64,000 nucleotides of DNA from JBPRGH01 sp051418055 (GTDB lineage: Bacteria > Bacteroidota > Bacteroidia > Cytophagales > Cyclobacteriaceae). The stretch lies in assembly GCA_051418055.1 (NCBI GenBank), contig JBPRGH010000135.1, forward strand, positions 1 to 64,000, given 5' to 3'. The first letter of the stretch is position 1, and each line of letters opens with the position of its first letter. A program made the translations under genes and the position numbers. The notes under the pieces were generated by a model. It did not search any database and was not told where the DNA came from. It was given only the letters and a program-made list of their open reading frames with translations. Shown here piece after piece: positions 7,841 to 18,077 of this stretch.

Positions 7841-10800
7841 TTAATGTTTTGTATTATCGTTGCCATTTTTGCCGTTTAAATAATTTAATAATTCATTAGG
7901 TTGATTAAGTAAAAAATCATTTTTCTCAAGGTTCTGCCGCTGATTATCAGTTAAATCAAACACAATTGTCTGCTGATCTCCATCAAGGCCTACTTTGATA
8001 AGCACAATTGAACCTAATTTGAGAGCAACATTGGTAGTGTCTTTTACGCTGGCTAAGAGTTGAGCTGCTGCACCAACTTTCAGCCCGTCTATTTCAGCCT
8101 GTACTTTTTCGATGTGAGCCAACTCCAAGCTGCGTTTGCCTTTCTGGTAGATTTCTTTCACCTCTTCTTTTTTGAAAAAGTCCTGTACCATCTTAATTCC
8201 TTTCTTTATCCAAGAACCCTTTTCAAGTGTGCCTTCTTCGGTAATGGTGAAACCTAATGCCTCTGCAAATGAAGCATAGGCATCAAAAATTGATTCAGCC
8301 TGTTTTATGCTTTCGGTATCAATAAAAAGGTGGCCTTCTGCTTGTTCTGTAATCGGTTTTTGGTTTTGACTTTCTCTTAGCGTTCTTTCAAAATCATCGC
8401 ATAATTGATTCAGGTTGTCTTTTGTTTCTCTCAGGAAGAAATCTCCCAACTCTTTGTTGCGGATGGTGTATTTCCTGAAGAGCTTAGAGAAGTCTGAATA
8501 AATTTCATCCTGCGAGAATGCGGAGCCATCATCATTAATTTTGGCAATAAGGCGCAAACCCGTTTCATCTTGTTTGATGAACTCAAATAAAGCGGTTATT
8601 TTACTCTCAAAGTCTGCAATTAGTTCTGCAATGGCTTCTTCTTCCTGATTGCGTTTCTCAATGACTTTAAGAATGTTGTATTTGTATTTGTTTGGCTGTC
8701 CCGGATTTGTAGGGTTTGGATTCTTAGGCTTGCTTCCATTCTCCTTCGGTTCTTTTGGAGCAACTATACCAATGCGGTTGTCAAAGTAAATTTCCACATC
8801 ATCAATAATCTCATCCTGCTTGTTGATTTGATTATAGAGCATGTTGTATTTACGCCAAAAGTCCAATAAGAGCTTTTCGCTATACTTGGGGTCTAAGTCT
8901 ATGACAAACTCAATAAGATTCAGGATTTTGAAATAGCCCAATACCTTCTCCTTGATTTTCTTGGCTTCCTCTTTCTGATTACGGATATACTCGTCCAGTG
9001 CATCTTCAAGAGTTATAATAATTGAAACGTCAGGGTTTGTGGTGTGGTAAGCCTTGAACTTTGGAAAATACGCTTTAAAAAGCGAATGGGTATTCAAATC
9101 CTTATAGAGAATGGCCAATTTTTTTTCATCACCCAACGGGTCAAAATCAGAAACCACTACGTTACTGAAATGCTCAAAGGCTGCTTTGATGTTTTTCACA
9201 TTGACGTTCTTGTAAGAGAAGTCAATAATTTTGCAGTCATTCTTGTACTTGGTGGTTCTATTTACCCTTGATATAGTTTGAATGGCATTGATGCCCCTGA
9301 TTTCTTTGTCTAAGAATAACGTATGAAGTTTGGGTTCATCAAATCCCGTCTGGAGCTTATCCACCACGATAATCAACCCGTTCTTCTTGATAGCGAAGTT
9401 TTGAAGGACTTTTTCCTCACTTAGACCACCATTCAACCCGCTTGAGCTTCTATGATCCTGGCTGTCTGAATACACAATGTAGATTGGTGCTTCTTCGAAA
9501 CGTTCGTACTTCTTCTCTTTTACAATCTCTGCATAATACTTGTCAATAAAACCTTTGTACTTGATAGCTGCCGGGATGGATGAAACCGCCAACATTGCCT
9601 TTGCTGTACCCCTGATGTTGTGATATACGGAACTAACCAAACGTTCTACAATGAACTTGGATATGGCTTCTATTCGCTGAGTATTGAAGTAGATTTTCTT
9701 TTTTCGGATGGCATATTTTTTCCCATACTCATCAATGCCTGTGTCTGTATCATCCGGTATTTCTTCAAAGCCATATCCTTTATCACCTTCAAACCCTTCT
9801 AAATCATTGTCGGGTATCTCGAAATACATTTTGGCTGAAACAGGAACAATCCCTCTGATGGGATTCAGGATATAACCGTCCTCAATAGCTTCCCGCATCG
9901 TATAACTATCATAAGGGATCCAGATTTTTTCGGATTCAGCATACTTATTAAACTCTCCAAAACGGGCTAACGTGTGGTCACTTGGGGTTGCTGTAAAACC
10001 TATTATCAGGTTCTTTTTGCTCTGTTGCTGTTTGTATTCTTTGCTTTGATCAAAACTACTTTGTAATTCATCAAATACGCTTATCATTTCTTCATGTTGG
10101 ACTCCGCTGTTGCTTCTGTGGATCTCGTCAATTAGAAATGCTATTCTCATTTTAGATAATTTTTTGACTACTGAGGTATCAAGAATATTATCTACTGAGG
10201 CGAATTTTTGGAGGTTGACAACCACTATGCGTTTGTCACTACTGAGAGCAGTGATGAAGCTTTTCTTGTCGGTGGCTTCTATAAACATTCCCTTTTGAAT
10301 ATTCATGTTGTGCAGTTTGGAATCCAATTGGTCCCGAAGCTGTAATCTGTCCACTACCAACATCACTTTGTCATAGACATACTCACCCTCTTTCCGAAAG
10401 TCTTTCAGTTGCAAGGCTGTCCAGCCTATGATGTTACTTTTACCGAAACCTGCTGCATACTGCATAAGGAGGGAATAAACGGTCTTGTTGTTTTGGTACT
10501 TCTGCCGCTTGGCGACCAGTTCTTTTATCTGCCCTTCGCCTATACCCTTGGCTCTAAGCTCCGCTTCAAGTTTTTTCAGGAAGTATTCCGGTTCATCTTC
10601 ATGCTCCAAAAACTCATTGATTTTTGAGAGTATCTTATCTGTACCGAATTTCTGCTTTGGTCTGGGGCTTATTAGCCTCCCATCATTGTGCTTGTACTCT
10701 TTGGTTTTACTGCCTTCTTTCTTTATTAGTTCTCGTTCTATGAAGTTGTAATAGAGGATTTCTTTCTCTATCATCTTCTTATCATACAGAGCTTTGAAAA

Positions 10801-11638
10801 CCTCCTCAAATCGCTCTGTTTTAGAACCTTCGCGGTTTTTGATTGGGTAAGGTTTGAAATCCTTTATTACTTTCTTTTCGTACTGCTCAAAATCGTAACT
10901 GCCATTCAGTACAGTGGCTTTGATTTCATCAAAATGGTTGGAGATATTGCGAATGACGTATGTTTCGGCAATATCAGTTGATGTGATGTGAATGGCTTTT
11001 TCAAAGATTTTGAGAAAGTCTTTTCGGATGGACTGTGAAAAGTCATTTTTATCCGCAATGGTTAAATATTCCTGAGAGGCATTGAGGTAATCTTTGACAA
11101 CCTTACTTCGGCCATTCTTGATTGAGGTTTGATTGTTCCAGTTGCTTTTGAGTTCGCTGTAGCTTAAAAATATTCCATTGAGGAAAAATGAAAGGTCTGG
11201 CCGGAAAGAGAAATACTGCTTGCCTTCATACTTGAAGGTATACGGAAGCTCCTGAACAACTGAAAAGATATTCTGCTCAAACAGTTTATCTTCCTCAAAC
11301 TCGCTACCGCTTGGATAGAACAAATGCAGCTTAACGCCCTCAAAGGTTACCGACTTATTGGTATTGATGAAAATTGCCATGTTCATGGAAGATTTTATCT
11401 TCTCGTCCAGGAATAAGGTAAAAGCATTCAGAAGGTCTTTTTCGCTTGAGAACTTCTTGAGCAATTTTTTGTAGTTGCTCTTATTTAATTCAGTTTCCGA
11501 AATGAAATGCTTTAAGTCCTCTACAATGAAAAATTGAGGCGAAACGGTGTTTGCCTTAGCTTCCTTGTAGCGAAGGCCGTCTGGACGCTCGCAAAGAAAG
11601 TTAATGAGGTATTTATCTTGTAAGTCTAATTCTTTCAT
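7841..11638 (-). CDS. hsdR: Type I restriction enzyme, R subunit
   Basis: This 1265-aa protein is the motor and nuclease subunit of a type I restriction-modification enzyme. The N-terminal nuclease domain has a PD-(D/E)xK-type motif ending in ELK near residue 162. The central superfamily 2 helicase has a Walker A-like GFGKSNIIG near 396, a DEIH box near 503 and GFTATP near 549, followed by the second RecA lobe with GFDEPKLHTL. It is longer than the usual 1000-1100 residues because of an extended C-terminal helical region with a PKNPNPTNPGQPN linker. It ends the hsdM-hsdS-hsdR operon, starting one base after the hsdS stop. All motor motifs look intact. It translocates and cuts DNA lacking the cognate methylation. 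Confidence 0.93.
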   Translation of the reverse strand: MKELDLQDKYLINFLCERPDGLRYKEAKANTVSPQFFIVEDLKHFISETELNKSNYKKLLKKFSSEKDLLNAFTLFLDEKIKSSMNMAIFINTNKSVTFEGVKLHLFYPSGSEFEEDKLFEQNIFSVVQELPYTFKYEGKQYFSFRPDLSFFLNGIFLSYSELKSNWNNQTSIKNGRSKVVKDYLNASQEYLTIADKNDFSQSIRKDFLKIFEKAIHITSTDIAETYVIRNISNHFDEIKATVLNGSYDFEQYEKKVIKDFKPYPIKNREGSKTERFEEVFKALYDKKMIEKEILYYNFIERELIKKEGSKTKEYKHNDGRLISPRPKQKFGTDKILSKINEFLEHEDEPEYFLKKLEAELRAKGIGEGQIKELVAKRQKYQNNKTVYSLLMQYAAGFGKSNIIGWTALQLKDFRKEGEYVYDKVMLVVDRLQLRDQLDSKLHNMNIQKGMFIEATDKKSFITALSSDKRIVVVNLQKFASVDNILDTSVVKKLSKMRIAFLIDEIHRSNSGVQHEEMISVFDELQSSFDQSKEYKQQQSKKNLIIGFTATPSDHTLARFGEFNKYAESEKIWIPYDSYTMREAIEDGYILNPIRGIVPVSAKMYFEIPDNDLEGFEGDKGYGFEEIPDDTDTGIDEYGKKYAIRKKKIYFNTQRIEAISKFIVERLVSSVYHNIRGTAKAMLAVSSIPAAIKYKGFIDKYYAEIVKEKKYERFEEAPIYIVYSDSQDHRSSSGLNGGLSEEKVLQNFAIKKNGLIIVVDKLQTGFDEPKLHTLFLDKEIRGINAIQTISRVNRTTKYKNDCKIIDFSYKNVNVKNIKAAFEHFSNVVVSDFDPLGDEKKLAILYKDLNTHSLFKAYFPKFKAYHTTNPDVSIIITLEDALDEYIRNQKEEAKKIKEKVLGYFKILNLIEFVIDLDPKYSEKLLLDFWRKYNMLYNQINKQDEIIDDVEIYFDNRIGIVAPKEPKENGSKPKNPNPTNPGQPNKYKYNILKVIEKRNQEEEAIAELIADFESKITALFEFIKQDETGLRLIAKINDDGSAFSQDEIYSDFSKLFRKYTIRNKELGDFFLRETKDNLNQLCDDFERTLRESQNQKPITEQAEGHLFIDTESIKQAESIFDAYASFAEALGFTITEEGTLEKGSWIKKGIKMVQDFFKKEEVKEIYQKGKRSLELAHIEKVQAEIDGLKVGAAAQLLASVKDTTNVALKLGSIVLIKVGLDGDQQTIVFDLTDNQRQNLEKNDFLLNQPNELLNYLNGKNGNDNTKH

Positions 11639-11639
11639 C

Positions 11640-12938
11640 TTAGTCCTGTATAACCTTGATTTTACCCGTTACCACATCATTGATGAGCGTTTTTCGAAGC
11701 TCTTTTAGTGTGTTTATCTGTGTTTGAATGTTTGCAATGATTTTGTCGATTTGAGCTAATCTAAAATCGAGATACTCTACTATTTCTACTTGTTCATCTT
11801 TTGCTGGTATAAGGATATTCAAATGCTTTATTAAATTCACAGATACTCCACCAATCAAGCCATTTATAAGTGAAAAAAATTGACTATTAAACAGATTTGT
11901 TTGAGTAAAATAGTATAGGTACTTATCGCAATTATTCAGGTTATTGCTTTTTATAGCACATAGTTTATTTACAAAAGCAACACTTTTTTCAGTAAAGCCT
12001 ATTTTCTTCCCGGCATTTGCTCCCTCAATGCAGATAAGTGTGGAGTTTGGTTTAGCACGCTTAAAAGATTTATCATCTATCGGGATATAAATTCCATTGT
12101 TATAAGTGATTTTACCTGTATAAAATTCTATATCCTTTGTGGCAATGTAAGGAATTGAGCCATTTGGATTTTCAAAGCTGGATTTATCAGAAATACTATT
12201 TCCGGTGAAAAGACTGAAATAATCCTTTAACCGCTTCACCTCCCAATGCTCTGGTATAATTCTAATAAAAGCAATACCACTGTTTTTTAGTCTTACATTT
12301 TTATCAAGCCCTTTGGTGACTGTTTCATTGATGAGGCTTTTACGCAACTCCTGATAGTAGCCTATTTTTTTTTCCAACAGGCATACTTTCTTATCAATGG
12401 TCTGGGTTTTGGTGTCGAGATAGTAGGCAATTGTAGTTTGTTCCTTTAAACTTGGCAAACAAGTATGAATCCTGTAAAAATCCTTTGGATAAAGCCTAAG
12501 ACGAGAATCTACTATTCCCTTGGAAAACCGTGTCATTTCTTTTATGAAATTTGGAGTACGAAAGAGGTAGTCGAAATATTTTGCGCAATAATTTATACCT
12601 TTATTGTTTCTATAAACATTATAGGCAGGACTACAAATTCCATCTTCCTTTGATATCCCCAACGCGCCCATCCACGCCCACATAGTATTTATAATTAAAT
12701 CTCCTTCTTTCACTCTTTTATAACCAGCCATTGTCTCAGCAAAAAACATATTTACATTCTTTTCGCTTCGGGGGGTTACACCAGTGATGTGAGAAACCGT
12801 TAATAAGGTTTCTTCGCCTGTACTTCTGCAATCTGATATTTCTTGAAAGATATGTTTGTTCCTTACTGTATGCCATGAATCAGGAATATGGCCGATCCAG
12901 CTTAATCCTGAATCCTTATATGATTTATATTTATTCAT
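11640..12938 (-). CDS. hsdS: Type I restriction enzyme, specificity subunit
   Basis: This 432-aa protein has the two-fold HsdS layout: two target-recognition domains, each followed by a long coiled-coil conserved region. The first unit starts with SGLSWIGHIPDSWHTV and ends near residue 205 with LRKSLINETVTKGLD. The second begins at IPEHWEVKRLKDYF and ends LRKTLINDVVTGKIKV. The two halves repeat the same LRK-LIN-VT-G spacing, which shows both half-sites are encoded. The sequence recognised cannot be read from the protein. It overlaps the end of hsdM by four bases. No recombinase or extra specificity cassette is adjacent, so phase-variable switching is not suggested. Confidence 0.92.
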   Translation of the reverse strand: MNKYKSYKDSGLSWIGHIPDSWHTVRNKHIFQEISDCRSTGEETLLTVSHITGVTPRSEKNVNMFFAETMAGYKRVKEGDLIINTMWAWMGALGISKEDGICSPAYNVYRNNKGINYCAKYFDYLFRTPNFIKEMTRFSKGIVDSRLRLYPKDFYRIHTCLPSLKEQTTIAYYLDTKTQTIDKKVCLLEKKIGYYQELRKSLINETVTKGLDKNVRLKNSGIAFIRIIPEHWEVKRLKDYFSLFTGNSISDKSSFENPNGSIPYIATKDIEFYTGKITYNNGIYIPIDDKSFKRAKPNSTLICIEGANAGKKIGFTEKSVAFVNKLCAIKSNNLNNCDKYLYYFTQTNLFNSQFFSLINGLIGGVSVNLIKHLNILIPAKDEQVEIVEYLDFRLAQIDKIIANIQTQINTLKELRKTLINDVVTGKIKVIQD

Positions 12939-15007
12939 AAAGAAAATTCATTCTCTAGGATTGCTAACTCATTTTCCAACGCCTCCAAATCAGCACTAAT
13001 TTCTGAAACCTCTCTTAGCTTCTCTGATGAATAGAACACCTTATTGAAATTGATTTCCACCCCAATCACATTATTCAAATATTTAAATGGCTTGGTGACA
13101 TATTTAGCCATGAAATCGGCAATCCATTGCTGATTTTCGGTTTCATCCGGTGAATAGGGAATAATTTCATAGTCCTTTTGCAGGTCTTTGGTGAGTTCTA
13201 CCTTAATTACTATACAGGAGCCTTTGGTTTTAGTAGCTTTCTTATAGGCTGCTTTAATGACAATTTTGCCGCAGCCTAAATCTGTTTGATTGCCGCCCAC
13301 TTCTTCAATGATGGTTTCTTTGTCTTCATCATACCAGTAGGTAGCTTTTTTGGTCACTACTTTCAAATTCTGTTCTTTGTAGTCCAGTGCAGCGGTATAA
13401 GGCTTTACTTCCTCATTGAATCTAGCTTCTAAAGTTGAGTGCTTCAATTTGTCAAAGTTCGTGATTTCAAAATCTTCGATGATAGCTGTACCTGGATCAT
13501 CTGATACGGTAATCTTCACCGGATCAAGCTTAATAGATTTTTCTTCAACCGTTTCACCTGCTCGGTTTACCTTCATTGGCATTTCAATGAATTTTCCATT
13601 CAAATCAACATTTGTAAGCATGATGCTCTGGCGGTTATAGTAGAAATGCCATTTGTCGAACATTTTGCAAAACTCATTGTCCTTGAATTCTGTGAATCCT
13701 TTCACGATGGCCGCGCGGTTATCCCGGTTCATCTGCTTACGTTTTTTCCCCTTAGATGGCTTTTGTGGCACATATAATTCACTTGCGTTAATAAGAATTA
13801 CCTTATCTTTGCGGTTTATAGGCTTCTTCTTGTTGAACACCCATAAATAGGTGTAAATGCCCGTGTTGAAAAATTCATCTGTGGGCATTTGAATGATGGC
13901 TTCTACCCAATCATTATCAAAAAAGTGTTTACGGATAATGCTTTCACCGCTTCCTGCATCACCGCTGAACAGCGTGGAGCCATTATGAACGACTACTGAG
14001 AACCCGTCATCGGCTAAATGATACAGAATGTGCTGCGTAAACAGAAACTGCCCGTCTGAAATAGAAGGCAAAGCCACAAATCTTTCAGTAGTATCATTTT
14101 TAATATCTTTTTGATAACCTTTCCAATCCACACCATAGGGCGGGTTAGCTACTATAACATCAAAGCGTTTTTCAATAAAATGAATATCGGTTAGTGTATT
14201 GCCATGTTCAATGGTTGAGCCTATTCTAAACCTACTTTCTATTTTTGCTAATGCATAAAGCATATCGTTCCAATCCTCCCCATAGGTGGCGGTATGTCTT
14301 GAAGGTAACACTTCTTTAATTTTATCCTCTACTCCAAAAAGTAAGTTTCCCCCACCACAAGTGGGATCGTAGATGGTCAGAAACTTACCGTTATTTTCCA
14401 ACCTGCAAGCAATGAGCTCTGTTATCAAGGATATAATATCGTCAGGTGTATACTGTTCCCCTGCGGTTTCTGCTGAAATATCTGCCCACCTGCGTTTAAT
14501 ATGTTCTTCAAGGGTAGTGATCTCAGAGTTATTGAAAGGAGTGAGGTCAATTTCACTCCACGCCTTTAGCGTCTCGAATAAAATACGTTTCTTTTTCAGC
14601 TGGCCACTAACTCCTGAAATGTCAAGGAATTTTTCTTCCTCTGTACCTTTATTTACACCTAATAAATATTGGGTTTCCCGGTCGAAGGACTCCAAGTATG
14701 CTTGAAAATCAATGTCAAATGTCTTGTCGTTTTTGCAAATGTCTTTTAGAGTTTTCCCCTCGCGAACCAGATAATCATTATATCCCAAGCCTTCCAACTG
14801 AAACATTTCTACAAAATCATCAATGTTGCCTTTACCGATTTCTTCTTCCAATCTTTGGCATTCCCTGATTAGTCTACTTTCCACCATAAGTAAGGCAAAA
14901 TAGGGCATCATGTATTTTGGGAAATCACTCTGCTTGATTCCTGCACCTATCAATAAATCGGCTGTGCGCCAAACGTCTGATTCGTATTTTAATATATTAT
15001 TGTTCAT
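12935..15007 (-). CDS. hsdM: Type I DNA adenine methyltransferase, M subunit
   Basis: This protein of about 690 aa is the modification subunit of the type I enzyme. It has an N-terminal HsdM helical domain, an S-adenosylmethionine-binding motif DPTCGGGNLLFG near residue 212 and the N6-adenine catalytic motif NPPY near 287. The C-terminal part has helical stretches for binding HsdS. I place the start at the ATG at 15007; an in-frame TTG two codons upstream is less likely. It leads the operon hsdM-hsdS-hsdR, with a four-base overlap to hsdS. The C-terminal 200 residues, rich in charged turns, make it longer than classic HsdM (about 520 aa). Confidence 0.93.
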   Translation of the reverse strand: MNNNILKYESDVWRTADLLIGAGIKQSDFPKYMMPYFALLMVESRLIRECQRLEEEIGKGNIDDFVEMFQLEGLGYNDYLVREGKTLKDICKNDKTFDIDFQAYLESFDRETQYLLGVNKGTEEEKFLDISGVSGQLKKKRILFETLKAWSEIDLTPFNNSEITTLEEHIKRRWADISAETAGEQYTPDDIISLITELIACRLENNGKFLTIYDPTCGGGNLLFGVEDKIKEVLPSRHTATYGEDWNDMLYALAKIESRFRIGSTIEHGNTLTDIHFIEKRFDVIVANPPYGVDWKGYQKDIKNDTTERFVALPSISDGQFLFTQHILYHLADDGFSVVVHNGSTLFSGDAGSGESIIRKHFFDNDWVEAIIQMPTDEFFNTGIYTYLWVFNKKKPINRKDKVILINASELYVPQKPSKGKKRKQMNRDNRAAIVKGFTEFKDNEFCKMFDKWHFYYNRQSIMLTNVDLNGKFIEMPMKVNRAGETVEEKSIKLDPVKITVSDDPGTAIIEDFEITNFDKLKHSTLEARFNEEVKPYTAALDYKEQNLKVVTKKATYWYDEDKETIIEEVGGNQTDLGCGKIVIKAAYKKATKTKGSCIVIKVELTKDLQKDYEIIPYSPDETENQQWIADFMAKYVTKPFKYLNNVIGVEINFNKVFYSSEKLREVSEISADLEALENELAILENEFSL

Positions 15008-15108
15008 GAGCAAAAAAAATATAAATATAAGCTTGTTAGTTGATTTAGGAAAGGCTAAATATTAATCTTTAAGGGGTGCTTACTTAATAATGAAGTATAT
15101 TACTGGGA

Positions 15109-16065
15109 TTAAACTTCAGGGTCGGTAAACAAATTATCGTAATCATCTTTCAAATATTGAATTTCACCGATTACATCTATCTCTGAAGCTCTTTTACTTG
15201 GAACAAGTTTTTCCTCTTTGAAATATACATATTCGTTTACTGCTCCATAATGATTTATACTGTCAAACAAAAATTTAATGTAGTAGCTCGAATTATACAT
15301 TTTGAAAGGTAAAGGATAAATTGATTTAATGTGATTGGTAAAATCATCATTCAGGCCCTTTTGATTTAATAAACTTATTAGTATTTCCCTTTTGACAGAA
15401 TTTTCTTTATCGAAATTATAATCTTTTGCTATAAATATTTTAAATGCTTTTGATTCGTACCTAATTTCATAGGTGAAGGTGCCGATTACAAAAGCTCTTT
15501 CCCTAATAATTTCATAAAGCTCACATACAATTTTGCTAATTATCTTTCCTAAAAAATTGCGTACTCTTTTATCATTAACTATATAGTCTGTATTAGAGGG
15601 ATAATTTAAATTTAGTTCTGCATTAATGAATTCTAGTAACGTATGTTTATCATAATTTTTGTGATATACAGATGATTTTGTATATCTGCCATATCTATAA
15701 CTTTTGTAAAAGGAAGTAATTAAATTGAGAAATTTAAGATGTATTTTGCCATAATTTAATATTTTGCGTTTTCTAATTCTTTTATTTAAATCCAGATGAT
15801 TGTGTGTTATCAAAGATTTTTCAAAAACTTCCTGAACAACCTCCTCATTATGTTCAAGTAGGATTAAAGTTATCTTTTGAATACGTTCAATACCAACTGA
15901 TGCATTATAAAGGAATTCAAAGATCTCTTCTTCATGTCTTAAATATTCAAGCTTATCTAAAAAATATAATGCATTGTAAATATGCGTACCTGAAATTTGC
16001 AACTCTGTTCCGAGTCTAAAATTTTTCCAAAAGAAATCCGGGTCATTTAATTTGTTTTTACGCAT
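15109..16065 (-). CDS. Unknown protein, possible HEPN-like helical domain
   Basis: This 318-aa protein has an N-terminal helical region of about 110 residues. The pattern is a long helix, then GIERIQKITLILLEH, then a THNHLDL segment after about 20 residues, resembling HEPN-type or related all-alpha domains in defence loci. The middle is basic (RIRKRKILNYGKIHLKF). The C-terminal half alternates strands and helices and I cannot assign it. The gene lies 102 bases upstream of hsdM on the same strand and may share its regulation. The HEPN suggestion rests on a short motif and could be wrong. Confidence 0.4.
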   Translation of the reverse strand: MRKNKLNDPDFFWKNFRLGTELQISGTHIYNALYFLDKLEYLRHEEEIFEFLYNASVGIERIQKITLILLEHNEEVVQEVFEKSLITHNHLDLNKRIRKRKILNYGKIHLKFLNLITSFYKSYRYGRYTKSSVYHKNYDKHTLLEFINAELNLNYPSNTDYIVNDKRVRNFLGKIISKIVCELYEIIRERAFVIGTFTYEIRYESKAFKIFIAKDYNFDKENSVKREILISLLNQKGLNDDFTNHIKSIYPLPFKMYNSSYYIKFLFDSINHYGAVNEYVYFKEEKLVPSKRASEIDVIGEIQYLKDDYDNLFTDPEV

Positions 16066-16140
16066 GATGGAAGTTAATTTGTTTCCTATAGGATACGAGT
16101 TAAAAGCTCACCAGGGATTCTTAAGTGGTAAGAACGATTT

Positions 16141-17199
16141 TTAACCTTCAAATTTTTGGCGAAGAACAACAATTTTTCCGATATTACCATTATCTATTTC
16201 TGGCTGAAGAGAATCTAATGTACTCGAGGTTGGATTATTTATAATGTCAACATTATCCATTTCTTCAGAACGGCCTACGATAGACAAAGTAAATGATAAT
16301 GGAATAGATACACGTTGAATGTCCAATCTTCTGTTTATTAGGGATATATCTTTAGTGAATGACTGAGGATATTTTTGTTCCACTACCTTTTTATCAAACT
16401 TTCTTTTTAATTCTCCTTCAAAATACGAATCCGAAAAATTCCGTGGTGAAATAATGCCAGATGATTCTTCACGATACAGAACATGTAATGCCTTTAACAA
16501 ACCAAGTCTATCTTTAATATTTTCAATATTAGCATCAATAAAAAGCTTTGTATCTTCATAAAAATTTTTAGCTCTCAATTTATCATTTTTATCTGTTGTT
16601 AATCCAAGAAATTTACCGTAAAAATACTCTGTCAGATCTTTTTTCTGAAGTGAAAATTGATCATCATACATAAAAGGTAGATATGATGATCCTCTTTTTA
16701 AGAAAAAACCAATTTTATAAAAATCCTTTGCTGGAGACAAAAAGACATCTCTAATTAAATTAAGCTGATTATTCTTAATATTAAAAACCTCTTGCAATTC
16801 AGCTTTAATAATAAAAAAAAATGATTCCCCTGTGGATAATAAACCATCCCCAATTAAACAAAAACCTCCTGGAATTTTAACCCTAAAATGAGCTTCTGCA
16901 AGTTTATCTGCTAACCCTTTAGAATGATGGATGAATTCTGGTTCAGAATACGCGTCATATCTACTTAAAAAGTAATAGATGCTTTCCGAACCTTCATCCT
17001 CATATTCAAGTTGGAATGTTTTATTTGAGTTTTGAAGAGCATCTGATAATCGATTTATTAGGATTGTTTTTTCTGATGCACTGAATTCAAGTAAAGAATC
17101 AGTAGTTTTGGCATAAGGTTCTTCTGATTTTGTCTTTGGATATATTTCGTGAGCAATCAAACGATTTACAGAAGAGAGTTCAATACTTGTTAAATTCAT
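16141..17199 (-). CDS. Nucleoid-associated protein NdpA-like (tentative)
   Basis: This 352-aa protein resembles the 37-kDa nucleoid-associated family (NdpA/YejK) in the order of its motifs. LADKLAEAH near residue 92 is followed by IPGGFCLIGDG, a hydrophobic strand FFFIIKAEL, a further segment with FLSPAKDFYKIGFFLKRG, and DLTEYFYGKFLGL near 190. The family's consensus has the same L-x-D/K-LA, GGF and DxF-x-DFLG landmarks. It is the last gene of a three-gene operon and overlaps the DUF6602-type nuclease gene by four bases. NdpA-like proteins recur in defence operons, where they may sense or coat DNA. The call is by pattern, not by search. Confidence 0.45.
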   Translation of the reverse strand: MNLTSIELSSVNRLIAHEIYPKTKSEEPYAKTTDSLLEFSASEKTILINRLSDALQNSNKTFQLEYEDEGSESIYYFLSRYDAYSEPEFIHHSKGLADKLAEAHFRVKIPGGFCLIGDGLLSTGESFFFIIKAELQEVFNIKNNQLNLIRDVFLSPAKDFYKIGFFLKRGSSYLPFMYDDQFSLQKKDLTEYFYGKFLGLTTDKNDKLRAKNFYEDTKLFIDANIENIKDRLGLLKALHVLYREESSGIISPRNFSDSYFEGELKRKFDKKVVEQKYPQSFTKDISLINRRLDIQRVSIPLSFTLSIVGRSEEMDNVDIINNPTSSTLDSLQPEIDNGNIGKIVVLRQKFEG

Positions 17200-18077
17200 A
17201 GCTTATGAAAATTGGAAATTGAAAAATCAAACATATTTTTAGTATACTCATGTAAGTTAGGTGTTAAGGAAAGTGAATTATTTAAATGTTCCACAATTAG
17301 CATGTATTGATAGGTTAATACATTATTCTCTTCATCCATTGCCATTAAAACCCATATATTATCTTCATCTTGATATTCGGGATATAAATTTATTTTTATA
17401 ATACCTTCATTTTCAAAAAGGGATTTATTGACATTAACTATAAGTCCTTGATCTAAAAAAACAATAAAATTTGGAAGTTCATGTTTATTAAGATTTTTTA
17501 ATATTTCACCTATATGAGTGAATGATGAATTATCTGTATTAATAAAAAATAAAAATGAAAGTAATGGGTTACGAAGGGGCAAACTAGATAAAGGTTCTTC
17601 AATCTGAAAGCCAGAATTACCGGATTCGATGAAATTTGAAGGTATTTTGTCTCTTAATAATTCTTTTTTAGTCCTTCCTATGTTGCTACAAAAATCAAGT
17701 AATAATGATTTTTTATAGAATGAGCGTTTTACCTCACCAAAACAATATACTGTTTCAAAATAAAAAAGCTCAGATTTATCACTTAGATTAAATAGGACAG
17801 GGTTTTTAGAGTTTTCGCATATTATGATATCATATTGAGGACTAATTTTAAGTTGAGAATCTATAATGTGACCATCATTAACATGATACTTAGGAAATAA
17901 TTTATTTTTAAAAAAATCTTTTACGGCAAATTCTACTTCGTCACCTGCAGCACGTATATTTTTTAGGTCAGAACGAATTGAATCGGAAAGCCTATAAGCC
18001 ATTTTTATTTTTTCCAAATCATGCTGGAAATATCTAATTATAGGAAGTTTAGAAAATGGCTTAAAATCTTCCATCAA
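17196..18077 (-). CDS. DUF6602-type protein with PD-(D/E)xK-like nuclease motif
   Basis: This 293-aa protein has the layout I associate with DUF6602. After an N-terminal helix, AGDEVEFAVKDFFKNKL is followed by YHVNDGHIIDSQ, then SPQYDIIICE, and after a linker FETVYCFGEVKRS. The Glu of the first helix, the Asp of QYDIII and the Glu-x-Lys of GEVK form a restriction-endonuclease-like active site. The second half probably forms additional strands and is less conserved. It overlaps both neighbours by four bases, so it is translationally coupled to the XRE regulator upstream and the NdpA-like gene downstream. An effector nuclease under XRE control is the natural reading, though no activity is proven for the family as far as I know. 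Confidence 0.6.
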   Translation of the reverse strand: MMEDFKPFSKLPIIRYFQHDLEKIKMAYRLSDSIRSDLKNIRAAGDEVEFAVKDFFKNKLFPKYHVNDGHIIDSQLKISPQYDIIICENSKNPVLFNLSDKSELFYFETVYCFGEVKRSFYKKSLLLDFCSNIGRTKKELLRDKIPSNFIESGNSGFQIEEPLSSLPLRNPLLSFLFFINTDNSSFTHIGEILKNLNKHELPNFIVFLDQGLIVNVNKSLFENEGIIKINLYPEYQDEDNIWVLMAMDEENNVLTYQYMLIVEHLNNSLSLTPNLHEYTKNMFDFSISNFHKL